Source: Prolixibacteraceae bacterium (lineage in GTDB: Bacteria; Bacteroidota; Bacteroidia; Bacteroidales; Prolixibacteraceae). From it: 64,000 bases of DNA. The notes beneath the pieces are model-generated. The model was not told the origin of the DNA, searched no databases, and saw only the letters and a program-made list of their open reading frames with translations. The DNA lies in NCBI GenBank assembly GCA_025210775.1, contig JAOARB010000015.1:124001-188000 (forward strand), written 5' to 3'. Positions 29,341 to 37,929 of the stretch are shown piece by piece. Both the position numbers and the translations under genes were made by a program. Every line of letters starts with the position of its first letter. Position 1 is the first letter of the stretch.

Positions 29341-29384
29341 CGCAAACGTTTGAAAAAATGTTTTGCAACATAGCAAACGTTTGC
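29341..29384. promoter_or_regulatory. Two LacI-type operators upstream of the maltose transporter operon
   Basis: CGCAAACGTTTG (29341-29352) and GCAAACGTTTGC (29373-29384) share the AAACGTTT core of the palindrome upstream of the sus operon. Their centres are 31 bases apart, about three helical turns, so dimers would sit on the same DNA face. A smaller palindrome (ATGTT/AACAT, 29358-29371) lies between them. Both sites lie upstream of the predicted promoter at 29421-29450. Confidence 0.75.
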
Positions 29385-29420
29385 AAGACCAAAATACAAC
29401 TTATCAAGCAGTTAAACAGT

Positions 29421-29450
29421 TTTGAATCCACGATTACGAAACTATTTTTG
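29421..29450 (+). promoter_or_regulatory. Promoter of the maltose transporter-phosphorylase operon
   Basis: TTTG (29421-29424) and TATTTTTG (29443-29450) are spaced by 18 bases, close to the Bacteroidota -33/-7 consensus. The predicted transcript would have a leader of about 100 bases before the ATG at 29558. LacI-type sites lie 37-80 bases upstream of the -33 box, which would fit activation or looping better than simple blocking. Confidence 0.65.
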
Positions 29451-29557
29451 TATTAACTAAATATTAACTGACGTTTTTTATTACATAAAATCATTTGTCA
29501 GTCAGAAGTAAATAAGTAAACCGGTCTTTGATTAGACTCAAAATAATAGATATCAAT

Positions 29558-30916
29558 ATGAGGACAAAACCAAAATTATCTTTTTGGCAGATCTGGAATG
29601 TCAGCTTTGGGTTTTTAGGAATCCAAATGGGGTTTGCACTTCAAAGTGCAAACGTAAGTCGTATTCTATCTAACTTAGGAGCAGACCTTCATGCACTACC
29701 ATTATTTTGGTTGGCTGCCCCTGTGATGGGACTGATTGTTCAACCAATCGTAGGAGCGGCATCCGATAAAACATGGAACCGTTTTGGTCGTAGAGGACCT
29801 TATATTCTTGGTGGAGCACTAGTTGCTACACTTTCTATGTGGTTAATGCCTAATGCCTCACTGGTAGTAAGCCTTATTCCAGCATTAGTATTTGGAGCTT
29901 TGATGTTCGCCTTAATGGACGGTTCATTCAATATTACAATGCAACCATTCCGTGCTCTTGTAGCAGATATGGTTTCAGAAGATCAAAGAACACTTGGTTA
30001 TTCAGTACAGAGTTTCTTGATCAATACGGGTGCGGTTATTGGTTCTATTCTACCATACGTACTTACAAATATGTTGGGGGTTGCGAACGAAGCACCAGAA
30101 GGACAAGTACCAGCATCAGTAATCTGGTCATTCTATCTAGGAGGTGCCATTCTTCTTATTTCAGTACTATGGACAGTATTCCGTACCAAAGAATATGAGC
30201 CAAAGACTTACTGTGAGCAAAATGGTTTAGATCACGATACTTGGATTAACGATAAAAATGAGAAAAAGAGTCTTATAGAGAATATCTCAGATTTCTTTGG
30301 CTTAATGAAGAATATGCCTAAAACAATGATGCAATTGGCTATTGTTCAGTTTTTCTCATGGTTTGCATTATATATTATGTGGGTATATACCACATCAGCT
30401 GTAGCTCAACACGTATGGGGTACAACCATTCATGACACAAGCTCTAGTGCATATCAGGAAGCTGGTAACTGGGTAGGAATCATGTTCGGTGCTTATAGTC
30501 TTTTTGCTGCTATCTTCTCTATCTTGATGACACGTATTGCAAAAGCTATTGGTCGTAAAACAACTTACATGGCCAGCCTTATCCTTGGTGGTATTGGTTA
30601 CATTTCAATGTTTTACATTACCTCGCCAAATGCATTAATCTTTTCAATGATCGGAATTGGAATCGCATGGGCAGCAATTTTAGCTATGCCTTACTCGATT
30701 CTATCAGAATCACTTCCAGCAGACAAGATGGGAGTATATATGGGAATATTCAACTTCACTATTGCAGGTCCTCAGATTATCTCTGGACTTATTGGGGGTG
30801 TGATTTTGACTAGTCTATTTGGAAACCAAGCGATTTATATGATGATCGTATGTGGTGTTTCCATGTTATTAGCAGCATTGGCTGTAAGTTTCGTAAAAGT
30901 TCCTAAGCAACAATAA
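29558..30916 (+). CDS. MFS sugar transporter, SLC45/sucrose-maltose symporter-like
   Basis: I start at ATG 29558 (452 residues); the frame opens ten codons earlier only with a TTG. About 12 membrane segments are visible. The family marks are FWLAAPVMGLIVQPIVGAASD and RFGRRGPYILGG (the MFS loop 2-3 motif), as in GPH/SLC45-type proton symporters of sucrose and maltose. A longer central loop (about 207-240) separates the two halves. It probably imports maltose across the inner membrane for the phosphorylase encoded two genes downstream. It is first gene of the operon, 16 bases before pgmB. Confidence 0.9.
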   Translation: MRTKPKLSFWQIWNVSFGFLGIQMGFALQSANVSRILSNLGADLHALPLFWLAAPVMGLIVQPIVGAASDKTWNRFGRRGPYILGGALVATLSMWLMPNASLVVSLIPALVFGALMFALMDGSFNITMQPFRALVADMVSEDQRTLGYSVQSFLINTGAVIGSILPYVLTNMLGVANEAPEGQVPASVIWSFYLGGAILLISVLWTVFRTKEYEPKTYCEQNGLDHDTWINDKNEKKSLIENISDFFGLMKNMPKTMMQLAIVQFFSWFALYIMWVYTTSAVAQHVWGTTIHDTSSSAYQEAGNWVGIMFGAYSLFAAIFSILMTRIAKAIGRKTTYMASLILGGIGYISMFYITSPNALIFSMIGIGIAWAAILAMPYSILSESLPADKMGVYMGIFNFTIAGPQIISGLIGGVILTSLFGNQAIYMMIVCGVSMLLAALAVSFVKVPKQQ

Positions 30917-30932
30917 ATTAAAGGGTGATAAA

Positions 30933-31580
30933 ATGGTACAGATTAAAGCTTGTTTATTTGATTTAGATGGTGTGATTGTAGATACTGCAAAGTACCACTA
31001 CATCGCATGGAAAGAATTAGCTAACGAACTTGGCTTCGACTTTACAGAAGAAGACAACGAAAGGCTAAAAGGAGTAAGTAGAATGCGTTCACTAGATATC
31101 CTTCTAGAGATCGGAAACAAGACTCTTACAGAAGAAGAGAAATTACAATACGCAGAAAAGAAGAATACAAACTATGTATCTTATATTAAAAAGATGCAAG
31201 AAGATGAGATTCTTCCTGGTGTAAAAAAATTCTTAACTGATCTACGTAACAACGGGATTAAAATTGCTTTAGGTTCAGCAAGTAAAAATGCACCATTAAT
31301 CCTAAATCAAATTGGTTTGACTTCTTATTTCGATGAGATTGTAGACGGAAACAGTGTTTCTAATGCAAAACCAGATCCAGAAGTATTCACAAAAGGAGCA
31401 AGTTTGTTAGGTGTTGAGCCTAAAGACTGTGTTGTATTTGAAGACGCAGTTGCTGGTATCGAAGCTGCTATTGCTGGTGGAATGTATAGCATTGGTGTTG
31501 GTGATGCTGAGACTCTTTCAGAAGCAAATTTTGTGATCAAAGGGTTTGAAGAAATGACTATCGATCGCCTTCAGTTTTAA
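30933..31580 (+). CDS. pgmB: Beta-phosphoglucomutase
   Basis: The 215-residue HAD-superfamily protein has the catalytic motif FDLDGVIVDT (nucleophile at about D9, acid/base D11), the cap-domain segment GVSRMRSLDILL, GSASKNAP (motif II), K in SNAKPDPEVF (motif III) and VFEDAVAGIEAA (motif IV). This set is typical of beta-phosphoglucomutase, which converts beta-glucose-1-phosphate to glucose-6-phosphate. The product of the adjacent maltose phosphorylase is exactly that substrate. It lies 16 bases after the transporter and 27 before the phosphorylase. Confidence 0.95.
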   Translation: MVQIKACLFDLDGVIVDTAKYHYIAWKELANELGFDFTEEDNERLKGVSRMRSLDILLEIGNKTLTEEEKLQYAEKKNTNYVSYIKKMQEDEILPGVKKFLTDLRNNGIKIALGSASKNAPLILNQIGLTSYFDEIVDGNSVSNAKPDPEVFTKGASLLGVEPKDCVVFEDAVAGIEAAIAGGMYSIGVGDAETLSEANFVIKGFEEMTIDRLQF

Positions 31581-31607
31581 TTAAAAAGAGAAGAAAGAAA
31601 AATAGAT

Positions 31608-33911
31608 ATGAAAAATTTTATCATACACGATAATTGGAAGGTTATTGAAGACCAATACCATCCAGAATGGAATGAGATTAGCGAGAGTTTAATGAGTCTG
31701 GGTAACGGACGTATGGGTGGACGTGCTAACTTTGAAGAGAAATTCTCAGGAAAAACACTTCAAGGTAACTACGTAGCAGGTGTTTACTATCCAGACAAAA
31801 CTCGTGTGGGTTGGTGGAAAAACGGATACCCAGAGTATTTCGCTAAAGTACTTAACGGTGCTAACTGGATTGGAATTGACATCACTATTGGTGAAGAGGA
31901 ATTAGATCTTGCTACATGTGAGGTTCTTGACTTCCACCGTGAATTAGACATGAAAGAGGGACACCTTGTTCGTCGTTTCACTGCAAAACTTCCAAGTGGT
32001 AAAATTGTAGAAGTGAACGCTCAACGTTTCTTAAGTATCGTTGATTCTGAGACTGGAGCTATTCGTTACAGTGTTAAAGCTGTAAACTTTAGCGAAAAGA
32101 TCGTGATCAAGCCTTACGTTGATTTCGACGTAATGAACAAAGACACAAACTACGACGAGAAATTCTGGGACGAAGTTGAAAAAGAGGTTTCAAACGGTGA
32201 AGGATTTATTACTGCTGAAACAAGAAAGACTCTTTTCCACGTTACTTCAGGAATGAAATTCCAATTGTTCGTAGATGGTGCAAAACAAGAATTTAGCGCT
32301 GATCTTGAAGAAAGATTAAAATATATCTCAAACATTACTTCTGTTGATGTAAAAGAAGGACAAACAGTTACTATCGAGAAATTCGGTGTAAACCTTTCTT
32401 CTGAATACACTTCAAAAGAAAACTTACTTGCTGAAGCAAAACAATTCCTTTACAAAGCTTTTGACAAAGGATTTGATCAAATGCTTAAAGAGCATATTGC
32501 AGCTTGGGCAGTTAAATGGGAGACAAGTGATATTGTTATTGAAGGAGATGCTGCTGCTCAGCAAGGAATACGTTTCAATATCTTCCAATTGAACCAAACA
32601 TATACAGGAGAAGATCCACGTCTAAACATTGGACCTAAAGGATTTACTGGTGAGAAATACGGAGGAAGTACTTATTGGGATACAGAAGCATACTGTCTTC
32701 CATTCTACCTTGCTACTGCACCAGAAGAGATCTCTAAAAATCTTCTTCACTACCGTCATAAGCATCTAGCTAGAGCTATTGAGAATGCAGAAAAATTAGG
32801 TTTCACTAATGGTGCTGCACTTTACCCAATGGTAACAATGAACGGTGAAGAGTGTCATAACGAGTGGGAGATCACATTCGAAGAGATCCACCGTAATGGT
32901 GCTATTGCATATGCAATCTATGAGTACATCCGTTATACAAACGACCACACATACCTAGCTCCTTACGGATTTGAAGTTCTTCTAGGAATTTCTCGTTTCT
33001 GGGCTCAACGTGTTAACTGGTCTGAGTATCGTAAGAAATATGTAATGCTTGGTGTTACAGGACCTAACGAGTACGAAAACAACGTAGATAACAACTACCA
33101 CACAAACCGTCTTGCACAATGGACACTTCAATATACTAAAGAAGTTGTTGATTACATGAAAGAGCACTACGGTGAGATGTATGCTGAGTTGAAAGAAAAA
33201 TGGAACTTCAACGAAGAAGAAGAAGTATCAAAATGGTCAGATATCATTGACAATATGTACTTCCCTTACGATGAAGAGAGAAAAATCTTCTTACAACAAG
33301 ATAATTTCTTAAACAAGGCAATCATCCCAACATCAGAAATGGGAGAAGAGAATCGTCCTATCAACCAAAAATGGTCATGGGATAGAATCCTTCGTTCTTG
33401 TTATATCAAACAGGCAGATACTCTTCAGAGTTTGTATCTATTTGAAGATGATTTCGATGTAGAAACAATCGAGCGTCACTTCAACTTCTATGAGCCAATT
33501 ACGGTTCATGAATCATCTCTTTCTCCTTGTATCCACAACATCTTAGCTGCTAAGATTGGAAACAAAGAAAAAGCATACGAAATGTACCTACGTACTGCTC
33601 GTTTGGACTTGGATGATTATAATAACGATACAGAAGATGGTCTTCATATCACCTCTATGGGTGGAACATGGATGGGATTCGTAATGGGATTCGGTGGTTT
33701 CCGTGCAAGAAACAATCGTCTTGTTCTTAATCCATTCCTACCTGAAGAGTGGAAAGGTTACAGCTTTAAAGTTAACTTTAGAGGTGCTCACCTTCAAGTA
33801 AAAACAACTCATGATCATACAATTATTGAGAATATCTCAGATGTTGCATGTGACCTAGTTGTATTTGACAAAGAATATACTTTAGAGGCAAAACAGACTC
33901 TAGAATTATAA
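31608..33911 (+). CDS. GH65 family disaccharide phosphorylase, probably maltose phosphorylase
   Basis: The 767-residue cytoplasmic protein has no signal peptide and matches GH65 phosphorylases in length. A beta-sandwich N-domain (about 1-270) precedes the alpha/alpha barrel. The barrel shows STYWDTEAYCLPFYL and ECHNEWEITFEEIHRNG (about 415-431), which holds the catalytic glutamate. GH65 maltose phosphorylase uses phosphate to split maltose into glucose and beta-glucose-1-phosphate. Kojibiose, nigerose and trehalose phosphorylases share the fold. Maltose is chosen because of the pgmB gene, the transporter and the surrounding alpha-glucan enzymes. A strong terminator follows. Confidence 0.92.
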   Translation: MKNFIIHDNWKVIEDQYHPEWNEISESLMSLGNGRMGGRANFEEKFSGKTLQGNYVAGVYYPDKTRVGWWKNGYPEYFAKVLNGANWIGIDITIGEEELDLATCEVLDFHRELDMKEGHLVRRFTAKLPSGKIVEVNAQRFLSIVDSETGAIRYSVKAVNFSEKIVIKPYVDFDVMNKDTNYDEKFWDEVEKEVSNGEGFITAETRKTLFHVTSGMKFQLFVDGAKQEFSADLEERLKYISNITSVDVKEGQTVTIEKFGVNLSSEYTSKENLLAEAKQFLYKAFDKGFDQMLKEHIAAWAVKWETSDIVIEGDAAAQQGIRFNIFQLNQTYTGEDPRLNIGPKGFTGEKYGGSTYWDTEAYCLPFYLATAPEEISKNLLHYRHKHLARAIENAEKLGFTNGAALYPMVTMNGEECHNEWEITFEEIHRNGAIAYAIYEYIRYTNDHTYLAPYGFEVLLGISRFWAQRVNWSEYRKKYVMLGVTGPNEYENNVDNNYHTNRLAQWTLQYTKEVVDYMKEHYGEMYAELKEKWNFNEEEEVSKWSDIIDNMYFPYDEERKIFLQQDNFLNKAIIPTSEMGEENRPINQKWSWDRILRSCYIKQADTLQSLYLFEDDFDVETIERHFNFYEPITVHESSLSPCIHNILAAKIGNKEKAYEMYLRTARLDLDDYNNDTEDGLHITSMGGTWMGFVMGFGGFRARNNRLVLNPFLPEEWKGYSFKVNFRGAHLQVKTTHDHTIIENISDVACDLVVFDKEYTLEAKQTLEL

Positions 33912-33926
33912 TTCAACAATAACTCT

Positions 33927-33984
33927 AAAAGCCCAAACCTTCTTCCTACAATTAATATATAGGAAGAAGAGTCTGGGCTTTTTT
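33927..33984 (+). terminator. Terminator after the maltose phosphorylase gene
   Basis: A long stem (AAAAGCCCA at the base, CTTCTTCCTA in the middle) pairs with TAGGAAGAAG and CTGGGCTTTTTT across an AT loop. It ends 13 bases before the next ATG, so the downstream amylase gene probably depends on read-through or a promoter within this region. Confidence 0.8.
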
Positions 33985-33997
33985 AATTTTTAAACAC

Positions 33998-35914
33998 ATG
34001 AAGAAAAGAACATTATTGACAGCTCTATTAACCTTGATGGTTAGCGTTAGCCTTTTTGCTGCGAGACCTAAACTAGAGAGAATAGAGCCAATGTTTTGGT
34101 GGGCAGGAATGCACAATCCGCACCTTCAACTAATGGTGCACGGACAGGATATTGCTCTAACACAAGTAGCGATAAACTATCCTGGTGTTGAAATCAAAGG
34201 AGTAACACAGCTAGAAAGCAGAAACTACCTTTTCATTGACTTGAACCTTTCTAAAGATGTTAAGCCTGGAACTTTCGATATTGTTTTTAAACAAAAGAAA
34301 AGAGTAATTGCAACTTATAAATATGAGTTGAAGCAACGTGAAGAAGGATCTCGCATGAGAGAGGGATTCAACAGAAGCGATGCACTTTATTTGATCATGC
34401 CAGACCGTTTTGCCAATGGAGATACCTCTAATGACAATATCGAAGGGATGAGAGAAAATCATGATAGAGAAAATTCTCTTGGAAGACACGGTGGAGATAT
34501 CGCTGGTATTGACCAAAACTTAGACTATATCATTGATCAAGGATATACTGCTATCTGGTTGAACCCTGTGATTGAAAACGATATGCCTGCACAATCTTAC
34601 CATGGATATGCGGTAACTGATTTCTACAAGATTGACCGCCACTATGGTAGCAATGAAGACTACCGTAACTTTGCAGCAAAAGCAAAGAAAAGAGGTGTTA
34701 AGATGATCATGGATATGATCTTCAACCACTGTGGTGCATTGCACTGGTGGATTAAAGATCTTCCTTCTAAAGATTGGATTAACAATGCACCAGAAGGAGT
34801 AGATCTAAACAATATCGAATATACCGACGAAGCAATGGAAAAGATGGATAAATCTGCTTTCACTATTACTTCTCACAGAAAGACAACGATTGAAGATCCT
34901 CACTTTGCAAAAGTAGATCAAGACCAAATGGTTGATGGATGGTTTGTTCCTTCTATGCCTGACTTGAACCAAAAGAATCCATTTGTTGCTAGATACCTAA
35001 TTCAAAACTCTATTTGGTGGATTGAGTACGCACACCTTTCAGGTATTCGTATGGATACATATCCTTACCCTGATAAATTCATGATGGCTGAATGGAACAA
35101 AGAAGTAATGGCAGAATATCCTAACTTCAATATTGTTGGAGAAGAGATGTTCTATGATCCTGCAATTGTTTCATACTGGCAAGGTACAAGACCAAACAGA
35201 GATGGTTATGTTCCAAACACTCCATCAATGATGGACTTCCCTCTTCAAGGAGCTCTTAACCAAGCTTTCACAGAAGAAGAAGGATGGGAGAATGGTCTAA
35301 TGAAATTGTATCTGACTCTTACAAAAGATTTCTTGTATGAGGATCCATATAACCTAGTTACATTTGAAGACAACCACGATATTTCTCGTTATTACTCTAC
35401 TGTCAAAAAAGATCTTGACATTTGGAAGATGGGTATCGCTACATTGTTAACAACTAGAGGTATTCCTCAAATCTTCTACGGAACAGAAACTCTAATGGAA
35501 GGTTACATCTACGATGGTCACGGTAAAATGAGAGGTGACTTCCCTGGTGGATGGAAAGGCGATAAAGTAAACGGATTTACTGGCGAAGGTCTAACAAAAG
35601 ATCAAAAAGAAGCACAGAAATATATCCGTACTATTCTTCAATGGAGAAAGCATAGCAAGCCTGTTCTTGAAGGAAAATTGAAACATTTCTTACCTCAAGA
35701 TGGTACTTATGTATATGCTAGATACACAGAGAAAGAAACTGTATTGGTTATTCTAAATAAGAATAAAGAAGCTAAAGATATTAACACTGAAAGATACCAA
35801 GAAGTATTGAAAGGATTCAGCAAAGGTCATGATGTTTTAGGAAACAAAACGATTGAACTTTCATCTCCTATTCACGTAGAAGGTAAAAGTGCTCTAATTC
35901 TAGAACTTCACTAA
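33998..35914 (+). CDS. GH13 neopullulanase/cyclomaltodextrinase-like enzyme, exported (copy 1)
   Basis: The 638-residue protein has a signal peptide (cleavage near FAARP, residue 22). An N-terminal beta-domain (about 25-115) is followed by the GH13 barrel. Region I is MDMIFNHCG (238-246), the nucleophile is D353 in SGIRMDTYPYP, the acid/base is about E382 in VGEEMFYD, and the third acid is D458 in FEDNHD. A C-terminal beta-domain ends the chain. The arrangement matches exported SusA-like neopullulanases, which trim maltodextrin in the periplasm. It is about as long as Bacteroides SusA and is paralogous to the next gene. Cyclodextrin activity is possible. Confidence 0.92.
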   Translation: MKKRTLLTALLTLMVSVSLFAARPKLERIEPMFWWAGMHNPHLQLMVHGQDIALTQVAINYPGVEIKGVTQLESRNYLFIDLNLSKDVKPGTFDIVFKQKKRVIATYKYELKQREEGSRMREGFNRSDALYLIMPDRFANGDTSNDNIEGMRENHDRENSLGRHGGDIAGIDQNLDYIIDQGYTAIWLNPVIENDMPAQSYHGYAVTDFYKIDRHYGSNEDYRNFAAKAKKRGVKMIMDMIFNHCGALHWWIKDLPSKDWINNAPEGVDLNNIEYTDEAMEKMDKSAFTITSHRKTTIEDPHFAKVDQDQMVDGWFVPSMPDLNQKNPFVARYLIQNSIWWIEYAHLSGIRMDTYPYPDKFMMAEWNKEVMAEYPNFNIVGEEMFYDPAIVSYWQGTRPNRDGYVPNTPSMMDFPLQGALNQAFTEEEGWENGLMKLYLTLTKDFLYEDPYNLVTFEDNHDISRYYSTVKKDLDIWKMGIATLLTTRGIPQIFYGTETLMEGYIYDGHGKMRGDFPGGWKGDKVNGFTGEGLTKDQKEAQKYIRTILQWRKHSKPVLEGKLKHFLPQDGTYVYARYTEKETVLVILNKNKEAKDINTERYQEVLKGFSKGHDVLGNKTIELSSPIHVEGKSALILELH

Positions 35915-35922
35915 CATAATTT

Positions 35923-35970
35923 AAAGGCAAATAGATTCCTTTTTAAGGTAATTTATTTGCCTTTTCTTTT
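35923..35970 (+). terminator. Terminator after neopullulanase copy 1
   Basis: AAAGGCAAATA and TATTTGCCTTT pair across a 20-base loop and the stem is followed by TCTTTT. It lies between the two GH13 paralogues. Confidence 0.7.
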
Positions 35971-36006
35971 AACCAAGACTTACTAACACTAAAGACTAAG
36001 TTTATC

Positions 36007-37845
36007 ATGAGACGTATATCTATCTTCTTGTTATTGCTTATCATTTCTCTATCCCCAGGGTTTTCACAAGTTAATCATGTAGAACCACCTAACTGGTGGA
36101 GTGGATTTAAAGATCCCAATCTTCAGATAATGATTCATGGTAATAATATTGCCAACAAACAAGTAGAGATATCTCATAAAGGAATTACACTAAAGCAAGT
36201 TATTCTCACAGAAAACCCCAACTACCTTTTTGTTAATATCACTATCTCTCCTAAGATAGAAGAAACCTCTTTTGATATTCTTTTAAAGCAAAAAGGGCGA
36301 ATCGTAGAAAAGATTCCATACAAGATTCATAAACGAAGAAAAAATTCAAAAGACCGTATTGGCTTTAATAGTAGCGATATGGTTTACCTAATTACCCCAG
36401 ATAGATTCTCCAATGGCAACCCGAAAAACGATCAAGTAAAAGGGATGTTTGAGAAGGAAGATAGAAAGAATATAGATGGGAGACATGGAGGAGATATCAA
36501 AGGAATAATTGAACACCTAGACTATCTTCAATCCATTGGAGCCACAGCACTATGGATCAATCCCATGAATGAAAACAATATGGAACAAGGTTCCTATCAT
36601 GGGTATGCCATCACCAACTTCTACAAAATAGATCCTAGATACGGGTCAAACGAAAAGTACAAAGAGCTTTCCAAGTTATGTCACGAAAGAGGAATTAAAC
36701 TAATTCAAGATTTCGTTTTCAATCATTGTGGTTCAAACCATTGGTGGATGAAAGATCTTCCATCAAAAGATTGGATTAACTATGGTAAATATGTGGCGTC
36801 CACACACAAACATACCACTCTCATAGATACGCATGCCTCTAAAAGAGACCGTAAACTAATGACTGATGGTTGGTTCGCAGGAGTGATGCCAGACTTAAAT
36901 CAACGCAACGAACTTCTTAAATCATATCTTATACAAAACACCATTTGGTGGACCGAATATGCAAATCTAGATGGTATAAGAGTAGATACATGGCCTTATT
37001 CAGACAAAAAGATGATCACGGAATGGGCTCAAAGATATACGACAGAATATCCCAACATCAATATCGTTGGAGAAGAGTGGAATCTTAACCCAGCGGTCAT
37101 ATCCTATTGGCAAAAAGGAAAACACAATCATGATGGATACAATCCGACCTTGCCATCTCTAATGGACTTTCCAATCCAACATGCATTTGCAAAATCCTTA
37201 GTAGAAAAGGATAGCTGGAACACTGGTTGGATGACACTATATAAAAAGGTATCCTTAGACTTTGTATATCCTAATAGCAATAACCTGATGATCTTCCCAG
37301 ACAATCACGACATGAGTCGCATATACAAACAACTAGGAGAAGATCCACAACTACAAAGATTGGCACTTGCTTTTTATGCCACATTTAGGGGGATACCACA
37401 GATATTCTATGGAACAGAGATCTTAATGAACAATCCGAAAACGGATGAACATGGAGAGATACGCAGTGACTTTCCTGGAGGATGGAAAGGAGACAGAGTC
37501 AATGCTTTTACACAACAAGGACTAGCTCCAGAGCAAGTAAAGACACAAAACTATTTTAAGCAACTGTTTAATTGGAGAAAAGGCAATGATGCTGTTCATC
37601 ACGGTAAATTAATTCATTTCGATCCAGAAAATAGTGTCTACACCTATTTCCGTATTGGAAACAAAGGAGCAGTAATGGTTATTTTGAATAAAGTAGACGA
37701 AGAGAAAACCATTGATCCTTCAATATACAATGAGATATTAAAAGATTATAAACGCAAAAAGAACATTATCACAGACAAAGAGTCTGATGTCAAAGCAGGA
37801 ATAACAATACCTGCAAAGTCGCCTTTAATCTTTGAACTTTACTAA
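36007..37845 (+). CDS. GH13 neopullulanase/cyclomaltodextrinase-like enzyme, exported (copy 2)
   Basis: The 612-residue protein has a signal peptide (to about residue 20, PGFSQ). It shares the layout of the previous gene: N-terminal beta-domain, GH13 barrel with QDFVFNHCG (234-242), nucleophile D327 in DGIRVDTWPYS, acid/base about E356 in VGEEWNLN and third acid D432 in FPDNHD. All catalytic residues are intact, so it is a functional paralogue and not a decaying copy. Compared with copy 1 it lacks about 20 residues between the barrel strands near 262-285. The split in chain-length or alpha-1,6 preference cannot be judged from sequence. Confidence 0.92.
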   Translation: MRRISIFLLLLIISLSPGFSQVNHVEPPNWWSGFKDPNLQIMIHGNNIANKQVEISHKGITLKQVILTENPNYLFVNITISPKIEETSFDILLKQKGRIVEKIPYKIHKRRKNSKDRIGFNSSDMVYLITPDRFSNGNPKNDQVKGMFEKEDRKNIDGRHGGDIKGIIEHLDYLQSIGATALWINPMNENNMEQGSYHGYAITNFYKIDPRYGSNEKYKELSKLCHERGIKLIQDFVFNHCGSNHWWMKDLPSKDWINYGKYVASTHKHTTLIDTHASKRDRKLMTDGWFAGVMPDLNQRNELLKSYLIQNTIWWTEYANLDGIRVDTWPYSDKKMITEWAQRYTTEYPNINIVGEEWNLNPAVISYWQKGKHNHDGYNPTLPSLMDFPIQHAFAKSLVEKDSWNTGWMTLYKKVSLDFVYPNSNNLMIFPDNHDMSRIYKQLGEDPQLQRLALAFYATFRGIPQIFYGTEILMNNPKTDEHGEIRSDFPGGWKGDRVNAFTQQGLAPEQVKTQNYFKQLFNWRKGNDAVHHGKLIHFDPENSVYTYFRIGNKGAVMVILNKVDEEKTIDPSIYNEILKDYKRKKNIITDKESDVKAGITIPAKSPLIFELY

Positions 37846-37874
37846 AAAATATAATTTTATCACAATCAATAAGG

Positions 37875-37905
37875 AAGGCAACTCTAATCCTACGGGTTGC
37901 CTTTT
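37875..37905 (+). terminator. Terminator after neopullulanase copy 2
   Basis: AAGGCAAC and GTTGCCTT pair across a 13-base loop, followed by TT. It lies 30 bases past the stop and 25 before the alpha-glucosidase ATG. Confidence 0.6.
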
Positions 37906-37929
37906 ACGAATACTTTAATATTAACCTTT

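Noticed and set aside
37897..37929. Eleven-codon extension of the alpha-glucosidase
   Set aside because: It would start with TTG inside a terminator stem; ATG 37930 opens a normal signal peptide.
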